From NCBI GenBank assembly GCA_023634235.1, contig JAMKCF010000031.1, positions 1,178,001 through 1,242,000 on the forward strand: a stretch of 64,000 bases of DNA. Direction: 5' to 3'. The notes beneath the pieces were generated by a model. It ran no database searches, was not told the DNA's origin, and saw nothing but the letters and a program-made list of their open reading frames with translations. Below, in pieces: positions 35,221-64,000 of the stretch. This stretch comes from Pisaster brevispinus (taxonomy: Eukaryota; Echinodermata; Asteroidea; Forcipulatida; Asteriidae). Every line of letters starts with the position of its first letter. The stretch's first letter is position 1. Position numbers and translations under genes: made by a program.

Positions 35221-35791
35221 ACCTTCATTCATTATGTGGATTCCGGGAGAACCTGTTTTTTTATCAGTGGACTTCACTTTTTTCTTTTTAAAATGAGGAA
35301 ATCACTTTCATAAAACTGAACTTCAAGATGGAGCAATATAACGATGTGGGCTAGACATTCTCTATGCAATTTCAATCAGAGCAATTGAAGTTTTAATACC
35401 TGCAAGTATGATGCACATGATGGTTGAAAGTGACCACACAGCAAGACATTCGCAACAATAGAAAAATAGAACCAATCTCTGCTTCAGATATGGTTGAGAT
35501 TGTCAACAAAACACAACCCTATAAAACACGCAAAATAGTAAACAAATGTTGTTCCTCTGCAACTCTCTCTGTCAACTGATAGGACCTTCCTCTCTAAAGT
35601 TAGTGCAATATTTTTCGTAGGTTGTAGAGTAAAAACATTAGTTCAACTAACTCAAGAACATTTAGCAGGATTTAATTAGTAGTATAAGATTTTTAAATCT
35701 TCTCAAAATTCATAGTTTAGCACATTTTAGCACAGAGGACATTGTGCCAACGAAAGAGTACAGTATTGGTTAATGTTGAATGTGTTTTGTG

Positions 35792-36306
35792 TATAGACCC
35801 CTTGCGCTTGATGTTACAAGGCCAAACAGCGCCCTCACTGATGAGGTCAATGAAGATCTATCATTGGTTCGCTTGGCCCCACCGGTCTCATCCTGATGGG
35901 CTGATGAGCTTGTACAAATGCATGATGGGAATGATTGTACTGCTGATTGGCACACAATCATAACATGTACACACATGATTTATTGCCAATGTATGCCAGG
36001 ATGAAGAATTTTGTGATCGAGCCCTATTTTTAGTACAAGGCAAAGACAATCATTTGCTATGGATTTACCAATAGAGCTACATTATTATTGATAGTCAAAT
36101 CTGTTGTAAACAGGAAGAGGTGACCTGGGGGTTATTAGGTCAGGGGATCGATCCAATGCTCATCTTCACATGTTAGCCCATCTCAGTGCCTTTGGATGAG
36201 GCGCTGGGACCGAGCGAATATCATTGGCTGAGAGATGTGGCACATACTTGCGTGCAAATTTCCATTGTTTGACCTCTGTGATTGCAGCCTGTGCAAGGGG
36301 TCTATA
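35792..36306. repeat. MITE with TATAGACCCCTTGC inverted ends, long copy
   Basis: Left TATAGACCCCTTGCGC and right TGCAAGGGGTCTATA form a clean terminal inverted repeat. The interior near the left end has GCCAAACAGCGCCCTCACT, shared inverted with the short copy at 4739-4874. No transposase frame is seen. Confidence 0.65.
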
Positions 36307-37031
36307 CTCGGCGTAGCCAATAATCATCAACTTGTGAAATCATGCACAAGGCAAACCCCTCTGTGATTCCCAGTTACATTGACCATACAAAGTCCTGGCC
36401 CAACTTCAGTGCCCTGCTTACTGTAGACTTGTGTGCTTTACAGCATGCAATGAGTGCAGAATTATGTGGTCAGCAGTTCCATGAAGCTGGGCCCCACCAT
36501 TGCTTATTTCAATTGCCAAAATTGAAATAAGCACAAATATTACATTGCACAAAACTCCTCACGAAACAAACTTTTTTTCCTGCTTTTTATTTATTTATTT
36601 TTTCACAAAAATGATACTACATGTAATGAAGTTTTCACTCTTTGTGAAGTTTTCACACATTTATTGGATAATGTGCTTATTAATAATAAGAATAAAAATG
36701 GTTGATTGTATTGCGCAATACCTATATGAATACTGCGCATTACAATAAAAAACAAAAACAAACAGAAAACAAACTACTCTTACTAGAAAGAAGACTGTAG
36801 GAAGGAAATAACTTTACTCTTCAAACAACCAAATTTTTGTAATATAACTTTAACAGACGTCTTTATTCCATAATGGGATAGACAAATACATGTACACCCT
36901 CAACTCAGTCTTCTACTTTGGTATCATCAGGGCAAATTCGACGTTATGCAGATATCAGTAATTGTGTCTTAGATATTTTGACATGTATATTTGATATGTT
37001 GACATTTGCCATTGATGGTAACAACATTCAA

Positions 37032-37206
37032 GGGACCAATTTCATGAAGCTGTTGAGCAGAGAAAAATTGCTAAGCACAGAAAAATCTAGCTTAACAGAA
37101 ACTGTTTACCAGCCAAACTACTATGCAATGTATTTCGTTTGTGACTGGTTCCCTGCGAATTTTGGCTCAGCAGAGAAATTTGACAGCTTTTATAAAATTG
37201 AACCCA
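37032..37206. repeat. Foldback MITE, GGGCCCAATTTCAT family, copy 3
   Basis: Starts GGGACCAATTTCATGAAGCT and ends TATAAAATTGAACCCA, with GCTAAGCACAG and GTGACTGGTTCCCTGC inside. The right end is more degraded than in other copies. Confidence 0.6.
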
Positions 37207-37374
37207 TATTTCTTATAAATGTGGTCCATGTGAAGTGAGTAGCCATGGAGTGGGAGACTTTTGCAAACACTATAGGTGGCAGCAGACAGACCAGGTAAAT
37301 TTGATTGTTTACGTAGTTCTGAGCATGTGCACATTTCTATGAACAATGGATTTGTGTGTGGTCAGCTGCCACCT

Positions 37375-37658
37375 GGGACCAATGTCGTAGAGCTGCTTAA
37401 TGGACGATTTTGTGCTTACTGTGCGATTTCCATTTTATAGCGCTGCTAATTGTTAGTATAGAAAAGGCATGCTAACCTTCCTGGCGCTTAATGTAAGCAA
37501 ATGAATGATGTAACAATGCAAATCCATGGTGTCGTACAAGCTGGCTGCCAAGTTTTCTTGCTAACCTGTGAAATACGCTCGCTCTAAAGCAACATTTTCT
37601 GCTAAAAGTAGCAGAAAAATTTGCTTACCATTTTAGCAGCTCCATGAAATCAGGCCCC
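37375..37658. repeat. Foldback MITE, GGGCCCAATTTCAT family, copy 4
   Basis: Starts GGGACCAATGTCGTAGAGCT and ends CAGCTCCATGAAATCAGGCC. Inside are TGTGCTTACTGTG and CTAACCTGTGAAATACGCTC, which link it to the 57147 and 63531 subfamily. Confidence 0.6.
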
Positions 37659-39626
37659 ATGGCACTGCCAAACATCTCCCATGTCCATCTCTGCTTAGAG
37701 TAGAACTGCTGTGCCAATCTACCTCATCGTAGTTAGTAATAAACTACACATACCAGCTGCATCTTTGAAATCTACACAAACACTGTATACTTTTTTTTTT
37801 ACAAAGTTGGAGTTGGTAGCAACACAATTTAAACTCTATATTTTATACTTTTAGATTTAGCAGACGTGTTTGACAAGAATACACACTGAAATAAGTAGTT
37901 TTAATAGTTTTAAGTTTTATTAAGTTTTCACTGAATACTATTGTATTCTGACATAACGCTGACAAAAAGACTCAGTTTGAGTTTGTCTTTTTAATATCAC
38001 TATGGAATACATACTTTGCAAAAAAGAAACCTTCGATTAATTAATTCTCATGAATATTTATATATGGTATTTGTAAAAGAAAAGAGTTACACCAGGCTGC
38101 ATAGAATTACAGAAATATGTTGAGTGCCACATTATCTGTTTTAACCCATATTCGTTTGAATTCATTGAGATAATCCGCTTGGTTTTTTTCTTTCTCTCGT
38201 ACTTGATTGACTGCTGTTCAACTCTAGGCTCTATGAGCACAGTACAGGTAATAGCACCGTGTGCTCACTGATTCCAAATTCTCCCAACCCTTTGGTGTGT
38301 TACCCAATGCAATAATGTTGTGAGAATTTAGAGTTTTGGAATTGTCTCTTGGGAACAATCTAGGGGTCTATGAGCACAGTTCGGGCGATGGCACTGTGTG
38401 CTCACTTTATCTAATACTCCCAACCTTTTTCATGTGTTTTTCAATGCGGTAATGTTCAGGGATGTTTCTCGATACTGGTAATTTTAACATTGTTTTGTTT
38501 CCCTGTGGTTTTGGTGATGGGATCTAGTGTGGAAGGTTGTGTGTTTTTTCCATTTTGGATAAGGATGTTGGAATTCTTGACACGTTGCACAAATGTTCTC
38601 TTCCATAAACCAAACTGTTGTGGTTTTCCTTGATCCGTTGAGGTTCTTATCTACCAGCCGTCCTGGTGAACCTTTTGGGACAAATCCAACATTTTATTTT
38701 GCTGAATCACATTGCTTGACTTTATTTCATCAAGCAATTTTCTAGAAGGAATTTGTAAGGACCCTTTCTCTATTTTCTCTGCTGTTTTCAAACATCTTCT
38801 TTCATCTCCTGTTGACCATTTTTCTCTACTTGTATTTTTGTTTCATAATGTTGTTTATGTTTAGGTTTATTTTATGTCCTAATGTATTTACTAACAATTA
38901 CCTAACCTTTATGTTGTAACAATGTTGCAAGTGTTAGAATAACCGAGAGAAAAACTGAATGGTAATTTTGCAGCTTTTCTTTTTTCCATCAGGAGAAGTT
39001 CCTTAAAATGGTTTTAGTCAGACCAAAAATTAATTAGGTTTTGAAGAGCTTGTTTAAGCAGTCAAAAGTTTGCTCAACATTTTTCCATAAAGTCAAACTA
39101 AGCAGGAAACCAGGCACAAATGTTCATGTGACAAGGTATTTTGGCCGGTAACCTTTTTCTTGTAAAGCAAGAGGTGTTTCCTCTTGAGGCAGTCTCATGT
39201 TTAGGAGGTAATGGCTGATATTTTGCCCGATGTACACATATTTTTCGGCAACCAGATGTTTTTGGAACGAATGTTTCTCTCCTGAGTACTTAGGCCCTAT
39301 CCGAAACCACGGCTTGGGCTTTGAGCTACGTCCGCCTGATTCAAGCCCTGTAAAGAAGGAAACCTTGTGCAATTTTTACCCTTGTCACTCTGTTCTCCCA
39401 ATCTCCCTTAACTATAATTATACAGTCAACCAAAGCACCATTGTAACATCACTTTGTTGTGTCCTCATTCCGTACTCATAACCTTCATTCAAGTCCCATG
39501 CAATCCCATAAGTCCATGCAATCCCAAAATTCCATGCTAATCCCACAACTCCATGCTAATCCCGTGCTAATCCCATAATCATCCATGTTTAACATCCATT
39601 TGCATGTTTCTGTTTTTCTTCTGCAG

Positions 39627-39824
39627 CATCGCCTGCGTTTACGCAAGCTAAATCATCAAATGATGAACTTACGCCACCAGATAGCCAACATGACGCAAGT
39701 TGTACGTCACACAATTTTACTTCTAAATACACACTTTACTCTCAACAAGCCAACAAAGACAAAATGTCGCATAAAACTGATAATTGTTTAACAATTTCAG
39801 ATTAAAATATCCCAGTCTTTGTCA
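39627..39824 (+). other. Possible alternative exon, S/T-rich frame after a good acceptor
   Basis: A strong acceptor (TTTTTCTTCTGCAG at 39626) is followed by a frame reading SPAFTQAKSSNDELTPPDSQ and continuing to a TAA after about 60 codons. It has phase 1, so it does not join directly to TTLL exon 14 (phase 0). It could be an alternative 3' exon of TTLL through an internal donor of exon 15, or chance. No homology is recognised. Confidence 0.2.
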
Positions 39825-39886
39825 TTTTAAAGTTTATCATAAATAAACAAATAATCACCCCAACAAAGATATTAACAAATTAGGGA

Positions 39887-39995
39887 GACTGCCAACGTCA
39901 GAGCTAGATAGCTTAGTTGGTGAGCCCCGGCACGTTAATGTGGAGGTCGCAGGTTCAAGTCCAGCTGTTTTTTTGGTTCAACCCAAAATTAAATT
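39887..39995 (+). repeat. tRNA-derived SINE head, plus copy
   Basis: AGATAGCTTAGTTGGTGAGC (box A) and CGCAGGTTCAAGTCCAGC (box B) with a GGGAGACTGCCAACGTCAGA leader and a GGTTCAACCCAAAATTAAA tail. Pairs with the minus copy at 31205-31325. Confidence 0.65.
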
Positions 39996-40854
39996 TGAAA
40001 AAAAAAATCATTAATCATTAATCATTTATCGCAATGTTTTCAGCTCACTAGATGTTTCCCCCCACCCACTTTTTGCCTTTAATATCAAACAAAACTGAAA
40101 AACACTGTGCACATTTTGCGAGTTCACTGATTTCCTAATTTTTTATTTATTTATTTATATTTTATTGTTTGGGGGAGGGGGGGGGGTAAAACAAAGTTTC
40201 AGGAATTTAGACAGGAGTTCATAGTCACCATGGGGAAAAAATTATAACGACAAAGTGTAAAATTGCAGTGATCTTCATTGGCTTGTTGATAGTTATAACC
40301 TTAGTTGCAAATAATAATAACAATAATAAAACCGCATTTATTGTGCGCATTTCACCATAAAATGTTCAAAAGCGCATATCAAAAAGTTAGCACAATGGAG
40401 TAAAACAGCAAAGAGTAAAAATAAATTATGTAAATAGGTCATTTAGGTTTGATAAAAATAGTTGTGTATATTAAAACTCTGTCAAGCTTTTTAGAATGTA
40501 ATTACTGTGCATGTATATTCATCTGCCACTTCACTGAAGAACCCCCCCCCCAAAAAAAACAAACAAACATTTCCTTCCTAGTACATTCAGGTTAAAGTCA
40601 TTCATGTTATCACAGGGTTTACCCCTAATAGTTTACCCCCGTTAATAAAATCTCCCATCCAAACTTCAGTAGCTGCCCACTTGAATATAAATTTTGCTAA
40701 ATCAAACCAACAAATCCGTTTAACAGCAGCATAATAATTAACTGTACTTGTAATCATTGTCCATCACAGACATAGCTGTTAACCATCTGGCATGTCAGCA
40801 GACTGTGCAAGTCTTGCCTGTGTTTGAACATTTTTGGGAAATCCCTGGCAGGCC

Positions 40855-40925
40855 CGGAGTTTTATCTTTGAGTGGGCAATGCCATTTTCATTTTGCAAAG
40901 GGCACTTCCATTGGCCTACCCTGGG
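40855..40925 (+). repeat. Partial copy of the 'ATCTTTGAGNGGGCAA' repeat
   Basis: ATCTTTGAGTGGGCAATGCC, then CATTTTGCAAAGGGCACTTC and CATTGG, matching the left half of the copies at 11178 and 59761. Confidence 0.5.
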
Positions 40926-41347
40926 TTTCATGTAAATTCTCTTATCGTGTGAAAAAAATAATTAAACAAAAATCGCCCTTAATGGGTCTCAGTGTTTGAA
41001 TACTCACAGGACTGGCACAGTCTATACCACTCACCAATATGGGAATGCATGGTACACTCATTCACATTTTTGTTTTTGTTTTGTTTTGTTTATCCCCTTC
41101 CTCCGCTTTCCCGCAACCCTGCCCTCATCACTTTCTTCCTTCCATCCTTCTCACATCTTTCCTCTCCTCACCTTTAATCATCCATTCCTAAACATATCTT
41201 TTTGCTCCTGTCATTTCCTCATCTTATTGTTGCCTGATTCAACTTTTCATGTCTCCCTGTCTACATCAACATCCTCACTCCTCCTTTTTTTTCTTCATCA
41301 TTTTTCCTCGGCTGTCACTCTTTAATTCGCATCTAATAAAGCAGCAG

Positions 41348-41781
41348 GGAAGATAGATGGAGCATGGGGCAGGGCTTGCTCTCGCTGCAGGAACACTATC
41401 CCAGGGGTCAAACTACATGTAGATGATGAGCAAGCCACAAGGAACTGCACGTGCCAACGAGACAGTGTAGTCACCCCCACACCGGAGGACAGCTGGCTGG
41501 CCTCCGGTCATAGGACACCGGTCCTAGGTCCTAGGTCACCGGAGCTGATACAGCGCAGCGGGACCTTTGTTAGTAACAGACAAGGGGACTTGGTGACTTT
41601 AAGCGGGCCCGATCCCATACAGGGAATTCATAGAACAGGAAGGGCTGCATTTGTTGCTGGTAGGACACGCCCCAATGTCAACAGACAGCGCAGAGAAACA
41701 AAGATTCAAATTAGAGGTACTGAAGTCAGCGTCCCATGTGGAACATACCCCTTTACTGTGGCCAACAGCTTAATCAAATAA
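41348..41781 (+). CDS. Orphan 3'-exon-like coding frame
   Basis: After an AATAAAGCAGCAG| acceptor candidate at 41347 a frame stays open for about 144 codons to a TAA at 41779-41781; it is closed upstream at 41323. The block is GC-richer than its surroundings and begins KIDGAWGRACSRCRNTIPGV, later CTCQRD, GHRTPVLGPRSPELI and GRTRPNVNRQRRE. There is no initiator ATG near its start, as expected of an internal or terminal exon. I recognise no domain; the C..C and C.C cysteines are the only motif. It is plus-strand and lies between TTLL and copine, with AATAAA at 43769 downstream. It may be an alternative last exon of TTLL or belong to an unannotated gene. Confidence 0.35.
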
Positions 41782-42006
41782 GACTGCCACAAAATGAAAA
41801 TTTAAGTCATCAATTTCTGTCATTAGAATGAATGGCTAGAGAATATCTAAATGTGCTGAATGATATCCAACACTTTGAGATGCGAATATTCAGTTAGACC
41901 ATAGACACTGAAGGTTTAAAAACGGGTGTATATTAACTCTTTTGTTTTGTCTTTGTTTTTTGTCGTAGTAGTTTTGGCAAAAAAAGAAGCATTCAGAGAC
42001 TTTAAG

Positions 42007-42384
42007 GTAGGGTCATAGACTTGTCATAACTACTTACTTGGTGTGTAAACTATTTTGAGAAAGGATTCCCTTCGAAGTAATATGGTGGGGATAATTTTTC
42101 ACCCTAAAACATTTGAATGTGGGAAACGTCTTTCAGATTTCTGAGGGTCGGTGTCCGTTCGCTAATGCTGCGACCAGGAGATGCAGTTTGTACCCACTGT
42201 CACCTCACTTAATGTGGATGTATGCTACGTTCTTGTGAAAATTCTATGACAGTTTTTTGCAGTTTTCTGAGCATGTAGACACTGGGCGGTATTCAGCATG
42301 TGAATTCACATGTGAATTTTATGGTATTTTATTGATAATTATGCCTATAAATCAGCATTGACAAAAACCAGTCTATGACCCTAC
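42007..42384. repeat. MITE with perfect 15-bp ends GTAGGGTCATAGACT
   Basis: Left GTAGGGTCATAGACT and right AGTCTATGACCCTAC are perfectly inverted. The interior shares AAACTATTTTGAGA and GATTCCCTTCGAAGTAATAT with 53608-54020, and contains the perfect 16-bp palindrome CATGTGAATTCACATG (42297-42312). Confidence 0.75.
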
Positions 42385-43082
42385 GTTTAAATTTGTTGAT
42401 GATTTTATTACATATATACAATCAAAGTGACAAGGCAAACTCGGAGTCACTTTCAACAGGAAAAACTTGTGTTGCAAATAATCAGTGTTGATTCAATAAA
42501 TGATAAATACACGACTGGAAAGAAAATGTATTTTATACAAATCAAAAGTGAAAAGATACATTTCAGGAGGTCTCTGTTATCAAATAACATGAATAGATTT
42601 TAATGTTGGTAATCAATGAGTCTTCAAAGAAGATTGGAGGTTTAATTAAGCTCTTAGTTCATTAAAAAACATTGTCAGATTTTGTTAGTGCTTATTGGTT
42701 TGGACTGTTTTTTGAGGTTTGACTACAGAGTGTTTCTGTATTTTGAAATATAACTTTAGCTGCATGCTGATTTAATAGAGAATGGCAAATATTACCATCA
42801 GCCATATTATTACCATTTAGCATTTAATATTCAATCATTTAAAATGAGTGTACAATCAGTTAAAATGAGTTGCAAAGTGACAAATCTATGTGAAGACTAT
42901 CGGATTATTCCTTTTCAGTGAAGCACAAGAAGTTAAATAAAGATTAAAACAATTACTAAAAGAGAAACTGACATTTTAATTAACCATAAACCAATAACTG
43001 TATGAATATGTAACACAAAAATAGCAATTACAAGTTTGTTAAGCAGTCAGTTATTCAAAGTAAAAACTTTTATCTGGACGTT

Positions 43083-43440
43083 TAAAGGTATTATACAGGA
43101 TTATTAGAGCTAACAAATAGTTGCAGACAGTGTTCATGTTTTGTGTGATCTGTATACATCAACCATACATGTAAGAACAAACCTGACAAATTTCGGGCTT
43201 AACTCCATTGGTTCAGAAGAAAATAGTGAAAAACCATACACAGTTTGTCAGCATGACAACCAAAATCAGCTGTTGCTTTTTTTAATGTTTTTGGATACAT
43301 TTTTTTTTTAGTATGACTTCGTTTCAGAGGGAAATATTTCACAGAAAAAAGAATGGTCTAGTATGAACTTCATAATCAGTAAGCTTTCAGACTCAAGTTA
43401 AACAGTGATGTTTTTCATCCTTACCAACCCTGAAAATAAT
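43083..43440 (-). repeat. MITE with AAAGGT-TTATAC ends, minus copy
   Basis: Begins TTAAAGGTATTATACAGGAT and carries, inverted, the CAACAGCTGATTTTGGTTGT and GAAATATTTC words of the copy at 34862-35220. The two copies are about 8 kb apart in opposite orientation. Confidence 0.7.
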
Positions 43441-44925
43441 ACAGCAGAACAGACATACAGAAGGAAAACAAAATAACCTGTGTCATTGTATCATCACAGT
43501 GAAAGTCTTCTTGTCTGAATTCAGGCAAAGCATGAATTTACTAAAAATGCTTTCATATTACTATCCACTCACAGCCACTCATCAGTACATGTTGATTTAT
43601 CGGTTTGAAACCACACCAAGTGGACAGGTTTGATTCAGAACTACACCATTGTAAAGATTTGTTCTTTGTTGGAAGAATTTGTAAATATTATTGTTAATAT
43701 TGTTATGCTGTAAGCAATAATCATGTAAAAAGTATTTTGTAATGCACAGTGTATACATTATTTTGATTAATAAAGACTTTTTATTCAAAGAATTGTTTGG
43801 CCATTGCCTTTTCTCTTCACTCCCCCTAAAAATGGATGAATGAAATAAATAAGAAAGCAATTATTAAATGATACCGAATTAATAATAACGGTTTAAAATA
43901 ACTTTGAAAAAGAAAATTGATAACAGAAAATAATAACAAAATCTTGTTAAAATAGAAAAATAAATAAATTTAAGTAAATAATAAAAGTATACTTAACACT
44001 AAAATAGAATAAAATTACTTAAAGCTATTCTCGGGTGTGGTGGAGGTGCTTCGTACCACTTTTCTGTACTGAAACAAATCCATAATGCTTGGAACGAGTT
44101 AAAATAGTTTACGCTACGTCTACACATTTATTTATTTACTGTTTTTTGGAACTTGTAGATTTAAAAAAAATATTTTAGCTGTGTAGAAATAGGGCAAGTA
44201 AACAAAAAGATAAACAAATAAAAATAAATGATAAGTGAATCAAAATTAGACTCGAGCAAAATTGGTGAGGGCCCCCCCCCCCATTTTAAATTTGTTGTTG
44301 TTTGGGCTTATGGTGCATCTCTTGTAAAATTTAGTGGTTTTTTTTCAAGATCACTAGAACTTTTAATGCCATAAAACATCTCTGGGGCATGGGGCAACTA
44401 ATTTGTCACAAGTAAATAAATAATGTTCTTATTTAATTAAGTAAACTAAATAAACGAAAAGTACAATTGGTATAAAATAAACATACTATCGCTTCATGAT
44501 ATTTAAATTGTTGAATGTTGGTAGGTATTGAAGGATAGTTTATGTTGTTATTGTAATTATTACTATTTCATGTTGTTAGTGGATTCGTACCAAAACACAC
44601 TTGACACCCCACCCCTCCCCGTTCCGCCCCGGCCCTCCCCAATGAAAAACTACCGCAAAGACAGGTTGCGCGACAAGTGAACTGTTGAGGGCGACAAACA
44701 GTCCGGACCATAAATCAGAATACGTTCCATCCAGTGTATTAATGTACCGTCAAAACAAATAGTGAGTCGATAGCCGGCGCGGCCAAGCCCTTTTCCATTC
44801 ATTCAGTGTGTTTACAATATGGTAACATATTATTATCTGCTGCACTTTTCATTATGCTATACAGATGTAGTTGAGACTCGGCACTGTTTGTAAGTTTTTA
44901 ATTGAAGTTATCTGACACATTGAGG

Positions 44926-63043
<18,118 letters not shown>

Positions 63044-63224
63044 GTAATCGTTCTTCCACTGTCTCTTGCTCAATTTTTTTATGTTTTAAGCCTTTATTAA
63101 AAAAGGAATAGAAATTTAGGTTAGGTTTGTGTTCAATCCATAGAAATGGTTTTTGGTGAGTCAGTAGTGTTGGCTTCAATAGATGTTACTTTTGTTGCAT
63201 CGAGATAAAGACTATAACTTGGTT

Positions 63225-63400
63225 TTTACCCTTAAACCGATGTGTATTGAGAACTGTATACTCAGTACTTTCCCAAGTTCTGTGGAAAAAAAAACCAAAG
63301 GCAAATCACTTGGGTGGGATTGAACCCTTGACCTTTGCATTACTAGAGCAGATTTCTTACCACTAGACCACCAAGCTAGCCCGGTGGTAGAGGCAGTTGG
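63225..63400 (-). repeat. tRNA-derived SINE, minus orientation
   Basis: The minus strand reads GCTTGGTGGTCTAGTGGTAA (box A) and GGTCAAGGGTTCAATCCCAC (box B) at tRNA-like spacing, followed by a body with CACAGAACTTGGGAAAGTAC and CTGAGTATACAG. Same class as the fragments at 12080 and 26915. It lies after the last copine exon in the window. Confidence 0.65.
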
Positions 63401-63530
63401 AATACAAGGTTTTAGCAGCGGGTACCGCAATGACTCAATAGATGTGTTTTTTTTTGCTTTGGGGATAAAGAACTCTGAAAAGGACTGAGTATACACAGCT
63501 TCATTCACACCAGTGTCAGGGTAAAAACCA

Positions 63531-63752
63531 AATTCTGCACTTGTGATCACCATTCTCCGCTTACTGTGCAAGTGCTGAATTTCTGGGCTAGCTCTGTAAG
63601 CGAAGAATGCCTAGTAACAGCATGAGCACGCTCGCGCACAAGCAAAAATTCCCCGCTAACCCCTGAAATACGCTTGACGAAAGCGCGGAATGCCCTGCTT
63701 TTGTGAGCTCCGATTCTTTGGTTATGGTAAGCAGACCCATGAAATTTGGCCC
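63531..63752. repeat. Foldback MITE, GGGCCCAATTTCAT family, copy 7 (long subfamily)
   Basis: Right end GTAAGCAGACCCATGAAATTTGGCCC. The interior TGCAAGTGCTGAATTTCTGG, GCGAAGAATGCCTAGTAAC and GCGCACAAGCAAAAATTCCC closely matches 57147-57380. The left terminus is missing or replaced. Confidence 0.65.
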
Positions 63753-64000
63753 TGGTGGTGAAGCAACTCACAGCATGGTGCCTTCTTTTTCAAATGATTG
63801 TATCAGTCTTGCTTCTTATTGCTATTGTCTGTTTGCATTGTTGGAAATAGCTGTTACTAGTAAACTTGCAGGTACAACCAAGTATAAATCTCTTTTGGGA
63901 GGAGTGTTGGCTCTGAAAAGAGCAGTTGCTGTGGTCTTGACCTTACAGACAGTCCCAGTCCCTAAAGGAAATGCTGTCTGAAATACTGTCAAGGTCGAGA
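63753..64000. other. Right edge, copine intron
   Basis: No further copine exon is visible before the window ends. A (ACCTTACAG|ACAGTC)-like acceptor occurs near 63949, but the frame after it does not resemble the lysine-rich linker or vWA domain expected next. Confidence 0.4.

Larger units (their letters stand above)
34861..44925. other. TTLL-copine spacer, mobile-element rich
   Basis: Ten kilobases with no complete gene. It holds an inverted pair of one MITE family (34862-35220, 43083-43440), a long TATAGACCCC element (35792-36306), two GGGCCCAATTTCAT elements, a SINE (39887), an orphan exon-like frame (41348-41781) and another MITE (42007). Much of the rest (38000-38990, 43860-44600) is AT-rich with nothing I can identify. 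A C-rich patch (about 44606-44640) and CpG-containing DNA at 44700-44790 precede the copine start. Confidence 0.5.

Noticed and set aside
39887..39995. tRNA gene on the plus strand
   Set aside because: Same reason: promoter boxes are present, no full cloverleaf is seen, and a second copy with the same flanking leader exists at 31205-31325.
40996..41325. 109-codon plus frame rich in F, L, S
   Set aside because: Reads through a polypyrimidine stretch; it more likely serves as the acceptor tract of the following exon-like frame.

Overview
This is eukaryotic, intron-rich, AT-rich nuclear DNA. The genes have many short exons, canonical GT/AG junctions and introns packed with SINEs, LINE remnants and foldback elements. 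Gene content (an SLC37-type transporter, a secreted tandem-C1q protein, a TTLL3/8 tubulin glycylase and a copine) indicates an animal. The repeat style and the expanded C1q-type repertoire make me favour an invertebrate deuterostome, most likely an echinoderm. The taxon is inference, not proof.

Layout, left to right. (1) 1-3.2 kb: repeat-rich flank with one unexplained 184-codon ORF that overlaps a TCTCGCGAGA palindrome. (2) 3.26-11.7 kb, minus strand: a 12-exon SLC37/organophosphate-antiporter-like gene; all exon phases agree and give 424 residues. (3) 11.7-14.1 kb: its upstream region, with an almost perfect 29-bp-stem hairpin flanked by 10-bp direct repeats. (4) 14.1-16.35 kb, minus strand: a two-coding-exon gene for a secreted protein with two C1q domains. 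(5) 16.4-18.1 kb: the divergent spacer between the C1q gene and TTLL. (6) 18.09-34.85 kb, plus strand: a complete 15-exon TTLL3/TTLL8-type tubulin glycylase of 1164 residues, with intact ATP-grasp residues. (7) 34.9-44.9 kb: mobile-element-rich spacer that includes an orphan exon-like frame at 41.3-41.8 kb. (8) 44.93 kb to beyond the right edge, plus strand: the first ten coding exons of a copine, covering both C2 domains; the vWA half lies outside.

The copine introns hold the most striking non-genic structures: a 3.9-kb array of about 780-bp units arranged as a higher-order A-B-A-B-B repeat, and a decayed CR1-like LINE split by a younger foldback element with a perfect ATAA target duplication. 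The four genes do not form an operon or an obvious pathway; TTLL is ciliary or axonemal, copine is a calcium-dependent membrane binder, the C1q protein is probably secreted, and the SLC37-like protein is a membrane transporter. Assignments come from reading the translated exons and remembered family motifs; no database search was run.
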